NCBI GenBank assembly: GCA_964445115.1
Contig: CAYUJU010000004.1
Location: 1-64,000 of the forward strand
Origin: CAIJXJ01 sp964445115
GTDB lineage: Bacteria; Pseudomonadota; Gammaproteobacteria; Burkholderiales; Methylophilaceae
Length of the DNA: 64,000 nucleotides
Reading direction: 5' to 3'
Part shown: positions 36,440-45,754 of the stretch, in pieces
How positions within the stretch are numbered: the stretch's first letter is position 1
Layout of the letters: every line of letters starts with the position of its first letter
Made by a program: the position numbers and the translations under genes
Notes under the pieces: generated by a model
The model's input: only the letters and a program-made list of their open reading frames with translations
Database searches by the model: none
Told to the model about the DNA's origin: nothing

Positions 36440-38280
36440 GCGCCGTTGGCCTCGTCCAGTTCGCCCAGAAAGCCGCCACTCTGATGCGACCACAGCTTGG
36501 CATACAGACCGCCGCGCGCCAGTAGCGCCTCGTGGCTGCCTTCTTCGACGATGCGGCCGTTATCCAGCACGATCAGGCGATCCATCGCGGCGATGGTGGA
36601 CAGGCGATGCGCGATCGCGACCACGGTCTTACCTTCCATCAACCGGTACAGGCTATGCTGGATCGCGGCCTCGACTTCGGAGTCCAACGCACTGGTCGCC
36701 TCGTCCAGCAGCAGGATGGGCGCATCCTTGAGCATCACGCGGGCGATGGCGATACGCTGGCGCTGGCCACCGGAAAGTTTCACGCCGCGTTCGCCGACGT
36801 GGGCGTCATACCCGGCCCGTCCCTTGGGGTCACGCAGGGTCTGGATGAAGTCGTGCGCCTCGGCACGGGTGGCCGCCGAGATCATATCCGCCTCGCCCGC
36901 CTCCGGCCGGCCATACAGGATGTTTTCGCGCACAGAGCGGTGCAGCAGGGAGGTGTCCTGCGTCACCATGCCGATATTGGCGCGCAGGCTGTTCTGGGTG
37001 ACGGCGGACACATCCTGTCCGTCGATCAGGACACGCCCCGCCTCCACATCGTAGAAACGGAGCAGCAGGTTGACGATGGTGGACTTGCCGGCGCCGGAAC
37101 GGCCGACCAGCCCCACCTTTTCGCCCGGTCGGATGTGCAGGGAAAAATCGTCGAGCACCTTGCGCTGGCCGCCGTAAGCGAAATCCACCTCCTCGAAACG
37201 GATATCGCCCTGCGTGACCTGCAGCGCCCGCGCCTCGGGCTTGTCCTGCACCAGTTGCGAGGTCGACAGGGTGTTGATGCCGTCCTGTACCGTGCCGACG
37301 TGCTCGAACAAGGAGGTCATTTCCCACATGACCCAGTGCGACATGCCGTGCAGGCGCAGCACCATGGCGGTCACCGCCGCCACCGCGCCCAGACCAGCCT
37401 CGCCGCAGCTCCACAGCCACAGGGCGATCCCGGCGCTGGAGATGATCAGCGTCATGATCAGGACATGGTTGATGATCTCGACCTTGCTGACCATGCGCAT
37501 CTGCCGGTATACGGTGCCGATGAATTCTTCCATGGCCGACTTGGCGTAGGCGGCCTCGCGCCCGGCGTGAGAGAACAGCTTGACCGTGGCGATGTTGGTG
37601 TAGGCATCGGTAATGCGCCCGGTCATGATGGAACGTGCATCCGCCTGATCCTTGGAAACCTTGGACAGCCGGGGGACGAAGTACCACAACGCGCCTACAT
37701 ACAACGTCAGCCAGCCGAAGAACGGCAGCATCAGCCAGCCGCTGAAGTGATCCACGATCAGCAGCAGGGTCACGAAGTAGATGGTCACGAACACCAGGAT
37801 GTCGGCCAGGATGAACCACATGTCGCGCACCGCCAGCGCGGTCTGCATCACCTTGGCGGACACACGGCCGGCGAACTCGTCCTGATAGAAGCCCATGCTC
37901 TGCGAGAGCATGAGCCGATGGAAGTTCCAGCGCATGCGCATCGGGAAATTCCCCGCCAGCGACTGATGCTTGATCAGCGTCTGCAGGGCCACCAGCACCA
38001 CGCTACCCACCAGCACGGCCACCAGCATCAGCAGGCGGTTGCGTTCCTGGACCCACAGCTGATCCGGCGGTACGCGGCTCAGCCAGTCCACCATCTTGCC
38101 CAGCACGCCGAACAACAGGGCTTCGAACGCCCCGATGGTGGCGGTCAGCAGCGTCATTGCCAGCATGGGGCCACGCAGCCCCGCCGTGCACGACCAGGCG
38201 AACGACCAGAAGCCCCGGGAAGGCGGCGTGATCGTCGCTTCGGGGAAAGGATTCAGCAGTTTTTCGAACCAGCGAAACAT
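36436..38280 (-). CDS. ABC transporter, fused permease/ATPase (exporter type)
   Basis: 614 residues: six-TM ABC exporter domain (about 30-330) followed by a nucleotide-binding domain with Walker A GRSGAGKST, Q-loop VTQDTSLL, signature LSGGQRQRIAIARV, Walker B ILLLDEATSALD and H-loop AIAHRLST. A homodimeric MsbA/multidrug half-transporter architecture. ATG 38280 (MFRWFEKLLNPFPEATI) is preceded by GGAA. First gene of an operon with the HEAT-repeat and Suv3-like genes. Confidence 0.93.
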   Translation of the reverse strand: MFRWFEKLLNPFPEATITPPSRGFWSFAWSCTAGLRGPMLAMTLLTATIGAFEALLFGVLGKMVDWLSRVPPDQLWVQERNRLLMLVAVLVGSVVLVALQTLIKHQSLAGNFPMRMRWNFHRLMLSQSMGFYQDEFAGRVSAKVMQTALAVRDMWFILADILVFVTIYFVTLLLIVDHFSGWLMLPFFGWLTLYVGALWYFVPRLSKVSKDQADARSIMTGRITDAYTNIATVKLFSHAGREAAYAKSAMEEFIGTVYRQMRMVSKVEIINHVLIMTLIISSAGIALWLWSCGEAGLGAVAAVTAMVLRLHGMSHWVMWEMTSLFEHVGTVQDGINTLSTSQLVQDKPEARALQVTQGDIRFEEVDFAYGGQRKVLDDFSLHIRPGEKVGLVGRSGAGKSTIVNLLLRFYDVEAGRVLIDGQDVSAVTQNSLRANIGMVTQDTSLLHRSVRENILYGRPEAGEADMISAATRAEAHDFIQTLRDPKGRAGYDAHVGERGVKLSGGQRQRIAIARVMLKDAPILLLDEATSALDSEVEAAIQHSLYRLMEGKTVVAIAHRLSTIAAMDRLIVLDNGRIVEEGSHEALLARGGLYAKLWSHQSGGFLGELDEANGA

Positions 38281-38552
38281 GGAAATTCCAGCATCAAGTC
38301 GATACAAAACGTCGCGAGGAAGGTCGTATGCCAGACGACTCCCAAGCCGTTTTGCGAAAACAATGTGTTAGTGCGCCTGATCTATTTCAGCAGGCTCACA
38401 CCAGGTCAATGAGGGCTCATCAGGCAGCGGCAAGCCACCACCCTACTGCTTTATTCTCGGCACTAACCCCGCCATTCTACCCGCCAACCCCACTGGCAGC
38501 ATGCCCCTGCTTTCAGTATCCTTGCAGTCTGTTTCGATTCTTCGGCAAACCC

Positions 38553-39857
38553 ATGACCATCACCCCCGCACAGCACCGCCACGCCCAGGATCTGCTGGAT
38601 TTCATCGACGCCAGCCCCAGCCCCTGGCATGCCGTCGCCACCGCCAGCACCCATCTGATCGCCGCCGGCTTCACCAAACTGGAGGAATCCGCGCGCTGGC
38701 AGCTGGAAATCGGCGGCAAATACTTCGTCGTGCGTGGCGGGTCGTCGCTGATCGCTTTCGTCGTCGGGCATCGGCCGCTGGTCGAAGCAGGGTTTCGCAT
38801 CGTGGGCGCCCATACCGATTCCCCGGGCCTGCGCCTCAAACCGCAGGCGGCCCACGCCTGCGAAGGGCACCTGCGCCTCGGTGTAGAAATCTACGGCGGG
38901 CCTATCCTGGCAACCTTCACCGACCGCGACCTAAGCCTGGCAGGACGGGTCAATCTGCGTCACGGACAGAGCTTCGAGACCCGGCTGCTCCGTTTCAGCG
39001 AACCCCTGCTGCGCTTGCCCAACCTCGCCATCCACATGAATCGAGAAGTCAACGAACAAGGTCTCAAGCTGCACAAACAGAACGAACTCCCCTTGCTGCT
39101 GAGCCGCCTGCAGGAAGGACTGGCCGCCGATGCAGCCTTTACCCGGCAGATCGCCGACGCGCTGGAAGTCGAACCGGGCGATATCCTCAATACCGAGTTC
39201 AACGTGTACGACACCCAGAAAGGCAGTTTCTGGGGGCCGGCTCAGGAGTTCCTCGCCGATAGCCAGTTGGATAACCTCGCATCCTGCCACGCGGCGCTGA
39301 CGGCGCTGATGGCGACCGAACAACCCGATGCAACGGCGATCTGTGCGCTGTTCGATCACGAAGAAGTTGGCAGCGGCAGCGCCGTGGGCGCGGATGGCAG
39401 CTTCCTGTCCGACATCCTCCACCGCATCGGCAACGGGCTGGGGCTGGACGAAGAAGCCCGCCTGCGCGCCAACGCCACGAGCCTGTTCATCAGTGCTGAC
39501 ATGGCGCATGCCTATCATCCCAACTTCCCGGCGGGGTATGAGCCGAATCACAAGGTACTGGTCAACGGCGGCCCGGTGATCAAGACCAACGCCAACCAGC
39601 GTTACAGCACCAATGCCGACACTGCGGCGCGTTTCATGCTGTTGTGCGAGCAGGCTGGCGTGCCATACCAGCAATACGCCCATCGCACTGACCTCGGCTG
39701 CGGCAGCACTATCGGCCCCATCCTGGCCGCCAGCCTGGGCATCCCCAGCCTCGATGTCGGCTGCCCGATGTGGGCCATGCACAGCCTGCGTGAATCTGCC
39801 GGCGTGCTCGACCACAGCTATATGACCACCGTGCTGCAGGCTGCCTTTGGACACTGA
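38553..39857 (+). CDS. apeB: M18-family aminopeptidase
   Basis: Cytosolic zinc aminopeptidase, aspartyl preferring in most characterised members. 434 residues with the two-metal site motifs GAHTDSPGLRLKP, ADSQLDNLAS, LFDHEEVGSGS, ISADMAHAYHPN and the final histidine in CPMWAMHSLRE. ATG 38553 was chosen since the upstream 75-residue extension is low complexity and has no family similarity. The stop region overlaps the next gene by 11 bases. Confidence 0.94.
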   Translation: MTITPAQHRHAQDLLDFIDASPSPWHAVATASTHLIAAGFTKLEESARWQLEIGGKYFVVRGGSSLIAFVVGHRPLVEAGFRIVGAHTDSPGLRLKPQAAHACEGHLRLGVEIYGGPILATFTDRDLSLAGRVNLRHGQSFETRLLRFSEPLLRLPNLAIHMNREVNEQGLKLHKQNELPLLLSRLQEGLAADAAFTRQIADALEVEPGDILNTEFNVYDTQKGSFWGPAQEFLADSQLDNLASCHAALTALMATEQPDATAICALFDHEEVGSGSAVGADGSFLSDILHRIGNGLGLDEEARLRANATSLFISADMAHAYHPNFPAGYEPNHKVLVNGGPVIKTNANQRYSTNADTAARFMLLCEQAGVPYQQYAHRTDLGCGSTIGPILAASLGIPSLDVGCPMWAMHSLRESAGVLDHSYMTTVLQAAFGH

Positions 39858-40704
39858 ACCGCGTCACGTCCGCCCACAAATCCTGATCGCAGGCTACGGC
39901 GACCTGGGCCAGGCAGTCGGCGGACTGCTGCTGGCTGAGGGCTGGTCTGTCGTGGGATTGAACAGAAGTGGGCATTCACCCAACAATGCCATCATGCGCA
40001 CCGGCGACGTCACGCGCCCAGCCACTCTCACGACACTGCAGGATTGCAATCCGGATATCCTGCTGTACTGCGTCGCCGCGACCGAACAGTCCGATGACAA
40101 TTATCGCGCCCACTATGTCGAAGGGCTGCGCAATGTGCTGGATGCGACGGCCCACGCCAAGCGTCTGCGGCATGTGTTTTTCGTCTCGAGCACCCGCGTC
40201 TACGGCCAAAAAACCGAGGCCCTGCTTAGTGAGGTCGACCCGGCACGGCCCGCGGATTTTGGGGGCGTCCGCCTGCTGGAGGCCGAGCAATTGCTGGCAG
40301 CACTGCCGGTCCGACATACCGTGCTACGCCTCTCCGGCATCTATGGGCCGGGACGGCTGCGCATGGTTCAACTTGCCCGCCAGCCGGAACGCTGGCCCGC
40401 CAACGCATGGAGCAACCGCATCCATCGCGATGATGCTGCGCGTTTTATCGCCTGGCTGGTACAGCAATCCTTGGCGGGTAAGGCTGTTGACGACTGTTAC
40501 CTCGTGACCGACAGTTGCCCCGTCCCCCAACACAACGTCCTGAACTGGCTGGCAAACCAGATGGGGCTGGAAAACCAAGCGGCAACCGAAGTATCGGGTG
40601 GCAAACGCCTGTCCAATACGCGTATGCTGCAGACCGGATTTACCCTGCGTTACCCGGATTACCGGGCCGGCTATGCGACATTGCTTCAAGAAGGAATTTC
40701 ATGA
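39847..40704 (+). CDS. NAD(P)-dependent sugar epimerase/SDR-like protein (YeeZ type)
   Basis: 285-residue extended SDR: N-terminal Rossmann motif ILIAGYGDLGQAVGG, FFVSSTRVYGQ containing the YxxxK-region tyrosine, and LRLSGIYGPGRL. Resembles E. coli YeeZ, whose function is not settled. The frame begins with TTG at 39847 inside the apeB end (11-base overlap); there is no ATG before the Rossmann motif, so TTG is accepted. Overlaps the MFS gene by 4 bases. Confidence 0.85.
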   Translation: MDTEPRHVRPQILIAGYGDLGQAVGGLLLAEGWSVVGLNRSGHSPNNAIMRTGDVTRPATLTTLQDCNPDILLYCVAATEQSDDNYRAHYVEGLRNVLDATAHAKRLRHVFFVSSTRVYGQKTEALLSEVDPARPADFGGVRLLEAEQLLAALPVRHTVLRLSGIYGPGRLRMVQLARQPERWPANAWSNRIHRDDAARFIAWLVQQSLAGKAVDDCYLVTDSCPVPQHNVLNWLANQMGLENQAATEVSGGKRLSNTRMLQTGFTLRYPDYRAGYATLLQEGIS

Positions 40705-41927
40705 CCCTGCTGCAACTGCTCGCTCACAAGCAGCACAGCTTTCTGCGCCTGCTTGGCTACCGCATGCTGCTGGTACTCGCCTACCAGATCAACGCCGTCG
40801 TAGTGGGCTGGCACATCTACGAGTTGACCCATAACCCCTGGTCGCTGGGCCTGGTCGGTTTGGCCGAGGCCATCCCGTACTTCTGTTTCGCCCTGTTTGC
40901 AGGCTACGCCGTTGATCACCATTCACGCCGCCTGTTCGGCGTTTTCTCAGCCATCTTGCTGTTTCTCAATTCGGCTGGTCTGACGGCCGTTTCTGCCGGC
41001 TGGCTGGGTGGTGAACCACTCTGGTGGATTTATGGCTCCATGATGATGATCGGCGTAAGTCGCGCCTTCATCGCGCCGACCTACGGCGCCATGTTCGCAC
41101 TGATTTTCCCGCGCACCCAGTTCGCGCGCGCGGCTAGCGTGGGCAGCTCAGCCTTTCAGTTTGGACTGGTGATCGGTCCAGCCATCGGCGGCATCGTCGT
41201 GGGGTGGGGCAGTATTACGCTGGCCTACGCTATCGCGGCAGTATTATGCCTGTCAGCTGCGGCCACCTTGCTATCGCTGAAAGTCGATGAGCCACCACAA
41301 GTTGCTGGCGCACCGGTGCTGCAAAGCATCGCGGAAGGTCTGAAATTCGTCTACGGCAACCAGATTGTGCTCGCCGCCATGTCGCTGGACATGTTCGCCG
41401 TGCTGTTCGGCGGCGCGGTCGCCTTGCTGCCCGCCTTCATCCATGACATTTACCATTACGGCCCGGAAGGCCTGGGCATACTGCGCGCTGCACCTTCCGT
41501 GGGCGCCGTGCTGATCGGCCTGTGGTTGGTACGCCACCCCATCGACCGGCATGCGGGACGTTGGCTGCTCAGTGCCGTCGCCGGATTCGGCTTGTGCATC
41601 ATTGCGTTCGCGCTGAGCACGCATTTCTGGGTTGCAGCCTGTTGCCTGTTGCTGTCGGGACTGTGCGATGGCGTGTCAGTGGTGATGCGCCAGACCATCA
41701 TGCAACTGGCGACACCGGATGCCATGCGCGGCCGTGTTGCGGCGATCAACGGCATTTTCATCGGTTCATCGAACGAAATCGGCGCGTTTGAATCCGGGCT
41801 GGCGGCACGGCTGATGGGGCTGGTACCCTCGGTGATCTTCGGTGGCCTGATGACGCTGGGCGTGGTGAGCGTCACAGCCAGGCTGGCGCCGAAATTGCGC
41901 CAGCTCGACCTGAAACACTTACATTAG
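40701..41927 (+). CDS. MFS transporter (EntS/MFS_3 type)
   Basis: 408 residues, about 11-12 TM segments, of the EntS-like branch of the major facilitator superfamily. Typical features: GLAEAIPYFCFALFAGYAVDHHSRR (loop 2-3), the SRAFIAPTYGAMFALIFPR stretch, and MRGRVAAINGIFIGSSNEIGAFESG in the C-terminal half. Such proteins export siderophores or drugs; no siderophore genes are nearby. Translationally coupled to the SDR gene (ATGA). Confidence 0.9.
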   Translation: MTLLQLLAHKQHSFLRLLGYRMLLVLAYQINAVVVGWHIYELTHNPWSLGLVGLAEAIPYFCFALFAGYAVDHHSRRLFGVFSAILLFLNSAGLTAVSAGWLGGEPLWWIYGSMMMIGVSRAFIAPTYGAMFALIFPRTQFARAASVGSSAFQFGLVIGPAIGGIVVGWGSITLAYAIAAVLCLSAAATLLSLKVDEPPQVAGAPVLQSIAEGLKFVYGNQIVLAAMSLDMFAVLFGGAVALLPAFIHDIYHYGPEGLGILRAAPSVGAVLIGLWLVRHPIDRHAGRWLLSAVAGFGLCIIAFALSTHFWVAACCLLLSGLCDGVSVVMRQTIMQLATPDAMRGRVAAINGIFIGSSNEIGAFESGLAARLMGLVPSVIFGGLMTLGVVSVTARLAPKLRQLDLKHLH

Positions 41928-42250
41928 ACCGGCAGCAGGGCGCGAATGCGACGCAGGGCCTGCGTCAGCGCATTGCCATCCAGATGGTAATGCTTGTGCA
42001 GTGGCTGGCGCACTTCCCAGCTGGCTTTCATGCCGGCAGGAAACGTCACCAGATCGCCCTTGCCGAACGTGACCGGGGCACCGCCTTCCGGGGTGATGAC
42101 ACATTCGCCTTCCAGAATGTAGGCGATTTCCTGCTCGTGAAACGTCCACGGGAACACGGAGACTTCCTTGCTCCAGGTGGGCCACTTGGAAACGTTGAGG
42201 CTTTCCAGGCGGGCAGTGGCGGGGTTGTGTTCGACGATGATCTGGCTCAT
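41924..42250 (-). CDS. Cupin-domain protein (DUF861/Cupin_3)
   Basis: 108-residue single cupin domain. The barrel motifs are WTFHEQEIAYILEGECVITPEGG and VTFGKGDLVTFPAGMKASWEV, the pattern of the (S)-ureidoglycine aminohydrolase-like DUF861 family. ATG 42250 (MSQIIVEHNPATARLE) is preferred over longer frames, which lack family similarity. Its end overlaps the convergent MFS gene end by 4 bases. The substrate is unknown. Confidence 0.88.
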   Translation of the reverse strand: MSQIIVEHNPATARLESLNVSKWPTWSKEVSVFPWTFHEQEIAYILEGECVITPEGGAPVTFGKGDLVTFPAGMKASWEVRQPLHKHYHLDGNALTQALRRIRALLPV

Positions 42251-42336
42251 GCGAAAATTCCTGTAAGTAGCAAAAAGCCGAGATGTTACCAGCGATAGCC
42301 CCGTCTTCCGCACAAATTTCAGTAAAATCAGGCCCC

Positions 42337-42699
42337 ATGCAAGACGAAACCTTTTATTCCGTATGCGATGGCTGCGGCGCCTGCTGCGCCAGCTTTCGCG
42401 TCTCGTTCTACTGGGGTGAGGCCGACGACGCCCCCGGCGGCTGGGTCCCGGCGGACACCACGGAAAAGCTCAACGCCCACCTGCGCTGCATGCGCGGCAC
42501 CAACACCGCGTCGCCGCGCTGCGACCAACTGGAAGGCGCCGTACCCGGGGCGCTGTGCCGTATCTACCCGCAGCGCCCCAGCACCTGCCACGACATGCAG
42601 CCCTATACTTTGTCGGGCGAGATCAACGACCAGTGCACGCGGGCGCGGGCCAATTACGGCTTGCCGCCAGTACCGGCGCTAAGCGACACGCCCCGGTAA
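42337..42699 (+). CDS. YkgJ-family cysteine-cluster protein
   Basis: 120 residues with the CxxCxxCC cluster at C10, C13, C16 and C17 and further cysteines at 51, 62, 74, 84 and 100, typical of the zinc- or iron-chelating YkgJ/DUF family. The final Cys segment LCRIYPQRPSTCHDMQP is well conserved. Function unknown. The 3' end overlaps the convergent deacetylase-like gene by 46 bases, an unusually long overlap. Confidence 0.88.
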   Translation: MQDETFYSVCDGCGACCASFRVSFYWGEADDAPGGWVPADTTEKLNAHLRCMRGTNTASPRCDQLEGAVPGALCRIYPQRPSTCHDMQPYTLSGEINDQCTRARANYGLPPVPALSDTPR

Positions 42700-43622
42700 C
42701 GCGCCCATTCCAGCCTCACTCCGGCGGCCTGCGCCGCCGCCTCCATCTGCGGAATGGCAGCTTCCAGATGGTCCAGGAAATCGAACGCCGTTTCCTGGTG
42801 AAACCCCAGCACCATCACGCGTTTTCGTTCCGCCAGCAGCGTACGAAACGTCTCCACGATCTGCGCGGTACTGGTGTAATCGGCCAGGCTGCCATTGTTG
42901 GGCAACTCCGTCAGCCCAGGCAGCAGTTCATAGGGCTGATCCAACACCGAACTGCCTGGATGCAGTTCGCCGATCATGCGGACGATGGGGCTGGCCTCGC
43001 CCCATTTCTGCCGCAGAAATCCTGGATCGGTACGCGAACTGTCCACTCTGAAACCATTGGCACGCAATGCAGCTGCCAGCTTGGGGCCAAACTGCCAGGC
43101 GCCGGCGCGGAACATGCGTGGACGGTCGAAACCCTGATGCACGAGCAACTCTGTGCTGCAGCCCACCAGTTGCTTCAGCTGCGTCTCGGTATACGCGTAC
43201 TCCAGACTGACGGTATAGCCGCACTCCCCGTGCGGGCAGGGTTCCGGCCCGTCTGTAATCAGTGGCCCGCGCTGGTAGGGGACGCCGCACGCCTCGATCA
43301 GCGACCGCCAGGCGTGCAGATGCAGGCCATGGGCATCTTCCGGCAGCAAGGCGCTGTGAATCTTGCGCGTCACCGTCATGACATCCGTACCGGGACGCAC
43401 AAAGTAAGCCGGGTTCAACAGCTGCAACATCGGAATCTCGGGATGGCGCAGGCGAAAGGCCTGCATCGCCTCGAGATTCTCGGGTTCCAGCGACAAGCCC
43501 TCCCAATCGACCGTCACGTAGACCGTGATGGTCGGTTGTACCTCCGGAGCGAGGGGCTCCGCGGCCCTGGCTCCCCATGGAAGCAGGAAAACGCTCAACA
43601 GCAGCAGAAAAAGTCGGGGCAT
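42654..43622 (-). CDS. Exported polysaccharide-deacetylase-like protein
   Basis: 322 residues with a cleavable signal peptide (LLLLSVFLLPWGARA). NodB-type features: VYVTVDWEGLS (D39 as metal-ligand candidate), HGLHLHAW (H101, H103), a proposed FRAGAWQFGP segment and the late FHQE. Not all canonical NodB motifs can be assigned, so catalytic activity is uncertain. A role in envelope or exopolysaccharide modification is inference. Confidence 0.75.
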   Translation of the reverse strand: MPRLFLLLLSVFLLPWGARAAEPLAPEVQPTITVYVTVDWEGLSLEPENLEAMQAFRLRHPEIPMLQLLNPAYFVRPGTDVMTVTRKIHSALLPEDAHGLHLHAWRSLIEACGVPYQRGPLITDGPEPCPHGECGYTVSLEYAYTETQLKQLVGCSTELLVHQGFDRPRMFRAGAWQFGPKLAAALRANGFRVDSSRTDPGFLRQKWGEASPIVRMIGELHPGSSVLDQPYELLPGLTELPNNGSLADYTSTAQIVETFRTLLAERKRVMVLGFHQETAFDFLDHLEAAIPQMEAAAQAAGVRLEWARYRGVSLSAGTGGKP

Positions 43623-43796
43623 CGGACACCAAGTTCAAACAACGTGCAGATTGTAATGCGGATGGCAGGTGTGGGGCACCTGCCCTGATGCAGATCAGAG
43701 TTGTCACACGCGCCCCTGTTCAGGTAGGCTTGCGCTGGCAGTTTGAAGCATGCGCCCCTCCCGGCGCGCGCCGACCCGATACAGGAAACCCGACTC

Positions 43797-44483
43797 ATGA
43801 CCGTGCTGCGAAGACAGCAAACCTCAGTAGACGCCTATCTCGCCCTGATGGAAAAGAACGGGGCGGATGCGGACAACATCGCCCGCCGTGAAGCGCTACT
43901 GGCGAAGCTTATGCCCTTCTTGGCCCAGCGTCCGGTCAAAGGCGAGTTTTTCCGCAACGCGGTCGATGAGGCCATCCCGCTGATCGAAAAGACAGAATGG
44001 CCGTTTTTCATGACCGTGGTGCGGGATTTCTACTATTTCTGGATCAACGATTTCAAGACCATCGCCGCGATGCAGAAAAGCGGCAGCTTCCAGGTCAACC
44101 CGACGCTCCCGAAGCCCCCTGAAGGCAATCTGAAAACCCTGTGGGAATCCCTCGCGACGCAGAAATTCAGCTTGTCCGAGAAATGGCCAATCAACGCCTA
44201 CAAGGCCGCCCTGCGCGACGAAGGTATCGAGCAGAACGCCGTCGACACGCGCGCTAAGCTAGCACAACTGCTGCTGTTGCAACTCCGTCAGACCGAGGGC
44301 AAGGATGGTCACGTCTATCGCTTGGCTGTCGAGTCCATGCTGCCGGTGTTTCTGAAAAAGGAAACCTCGGAGCTGTTCATCGCTGTGGTAAGGGAATTTT
44401 TCCACTTCTGGCTGGGTGACCCCAACGCGTCCGACAACCTTTCCACCAGCGACAGCCTGAACGACCCCAGCACGCTCTGGTAG
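43797..44483 (+). CDS. Unrecognised protein with two tandem copies of one domain
   Basis: 228 residues, no signal peptide or TM segment. Residues about 11-88 and 132-209 are repeats of the same unit: compare AVDEAIPLIEKTEWPFFMTV / VRDFYYFWINDFK with AVESMLPVFLKKETSELFIA / VVREFFHFWLGDPN. Each unit ends in a conserved VREF-x-FW-x-xD block, followed by a linker (about 89-131) and a Ser/Asp-rich tail. Start ATG 43797 has AGGA upstream. I know no family. It is followed, 13 bases on, by the DUF4186 gene in the same direction. Confidence 0.75.
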   Translation: MTVLRRQQTSVDAYLALMEKNGADADNIARREALLAKLMPFLAQRPVKGEFFRNAVDEAIPLIEKTEWPFFMTVVRDFYYFWINDFKTIAAMQKSGSFQVNPTLPKPPEGNLKTLWESLATQKFSLSEKWPINAYKAALRDEGIEQNAVDTRAKLAQLLLLQLRQTEGKDGHVYRLAVESMLPVFLKKETSELFIAVVREFFHFWLGDPNASDNLSTSDSLNDPSTLW

Positions 44484-44496
44484 TGCCCCTTGTGCC

Positions 44497-44898
44497 ATGC
44501 GGGATCTGGATTCGCTGTTTGCCGCACTTTCCCGCTCCGGCTTCCGCCGCAGCTTTGAATTGAAGGGCAAAGATCTTAGGTACCTGCAGGACAAGGGCCT
44601 TGTCCTCGTGCTTGAGCACGCCAGAGACTTCATCGAAAAGCGACTCGCCCCGGGGTTCATCTCCAACGATGGCAAACAGACACCCTTTCGCGGCCACCCG
44701 GTATTCGTCGCCCAGCATGCAACGGCCTGTTGCTGTCGCGGCTGCCTGGAGAAGTGGCACCGCATTCCTGCAGGGAAATCGCTTGCCGACGCCGAAATCG
44801 ACTATGTCGTGACCGTGCTGCGACATTGGCTGGAAATCCGCGTGCCACCAGCCACACCTACTGGACAGACGCGCGATCTGTTCGATCTCCTCAGCTGA
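44497..44898 (+). CDS. DUF4186 family protein
   Basis: 133 residues with the family core KRLAPGFISNDGKQTPFRGHPVFVAQHATACCCRGCLEKWH, here quoted only in part: NDGKQTPFRGHPVFVAQHAT and CCRGCLEKWH. The CC-x-x-C and histidines suggest a metal site. No function is known. Cotranscription with the upstream repeat protein is likely (13-base gap). Confidence 0.82.
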   Translation: MRDLDSLFAALSRSGFRRSFELKGKDLRYLQDKGLVLVLEHARDFIEKRLAPGFISNDGKQTPFRGHPVFVAQHATACCCRGCLEKWHRIPAGKSLADAEIDYVVTVLRHWLEIRVPPATPTGQTRDLFDLLS

Positions 44899-44915
44899 GG
44901 CTTTAGCCGCCGCGC

Positions 44916-45749
44916 CTAGTGGAGGCGGTGGCCTTTCGATGGCCTGCGGGCCTTATCGGTTCGCGATTTGGCAGTTTCTTCCGGCTTCACGGCCCAGGGT
45001 CTGGGAACATCGCCGACCCAAGCAGGTTGGGTCGGTGCCCAGTGCCCCCAGTCATGGGCTACCGCGCCGCCCAAGTGAAACCCGAAACAGTTGCCGCCAC
45101 ACCAGCCGACGAAACCGGGCCTGCTGCGATACATGGCGTGCACCACCAGAAAGCCCTTGCGATCGCGTGCCACGCCTACCTCACCGTTCCGCGCGCCGGC
45201 ATGCTGCCCACGTGCGGCCGAGGCTGGCAACTGGGGGGGGTGCACCCAGCCATGACTACAGCTGTAATCACGCCCCCGTTTCAACACCATCGTCTCTACT
45301 GGCCAGAGAAACAGTTTCTGCAGATTGTCTTCGTACGCATCATCCGCCATGTCGCGCCACGGTTCGGCACGACGGCGCTCCGGGCTCATCATGTCCTCAT
45401 ATTGTCGTGTCTGGTAATGACTCAGCGCGGCACGCCAGGACGCCATGGTCTCCGGGCTGCGCGCAAGTGTCAGGGTGATCTGTTCGGCTGCATTGCCGGA
45501 AAGCGTCATGGTCTCCCAAGGCCAGCGATCATGGTAAGTAGAAGCGTGATGCCCGATGAAACTCTGCTCCAGCAATCGCAGACTACTCGCCGCACCGGGG
45601 TACAGCCGGTAGGTGCCGGAGAGGTCAGGGCAATCACGGGAGAACGTCGCGAACCAGCTGCGGTCAACGCTAGCCCAACCCTGCGGATAGGAGTCGCATC
45701 CGCCCAGCAGGCATGCCAGCAGCAGCACAACGATCCGCAAGGGGTTCAT
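44916..45749 (-). CDS. Hypothetical lipoprotein
   Basis: 277 residues with a lipoprotein signal peptide (MNPLRIVVLLLACLLGGC, Cys18). The rest is soluble, with several Trp and a basic C-terminus (KSRTDKARRPSKGHRLH). No family recognised. Lies 5 bases downstream of the 83-residue gene, so both may be transcribed together. Confidence 0.65.
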   Translation of the reverse strand: MNPLRIVVLLLACLLGGCDSYPQGWASVDRSWFATFSRDCPDLSGTYRLYPGAASSLRLLEQSFIGHHASTYHDRWPWETMTLSGNAAEQITLTLARSPETMASWRAALSHYQTRQYEDMMSPERRRAEPWRDMADDAYEDNLQKLFLWPVETMVLKRGRDYSCSHGWVHPPQLPASAARGQHAGARNGEVGVARDRKGFLVVHAMYRSRPGFVGWCGGNCFGFHLGGAVAHDWGHWAPTQPAWVGDVPRPWAVKPEETAKSRTDKARRPSKGHRLH

Positions 45750-45754
45750 TCCTT

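Noticed and set aside
36532..38412. Plus-strand frame of 626 codons opposite the ABC transporter
   Set aside because: Antisense frame produced by GC-rich codon bias; low-complexity His/Gln/Asp composition and no domain.
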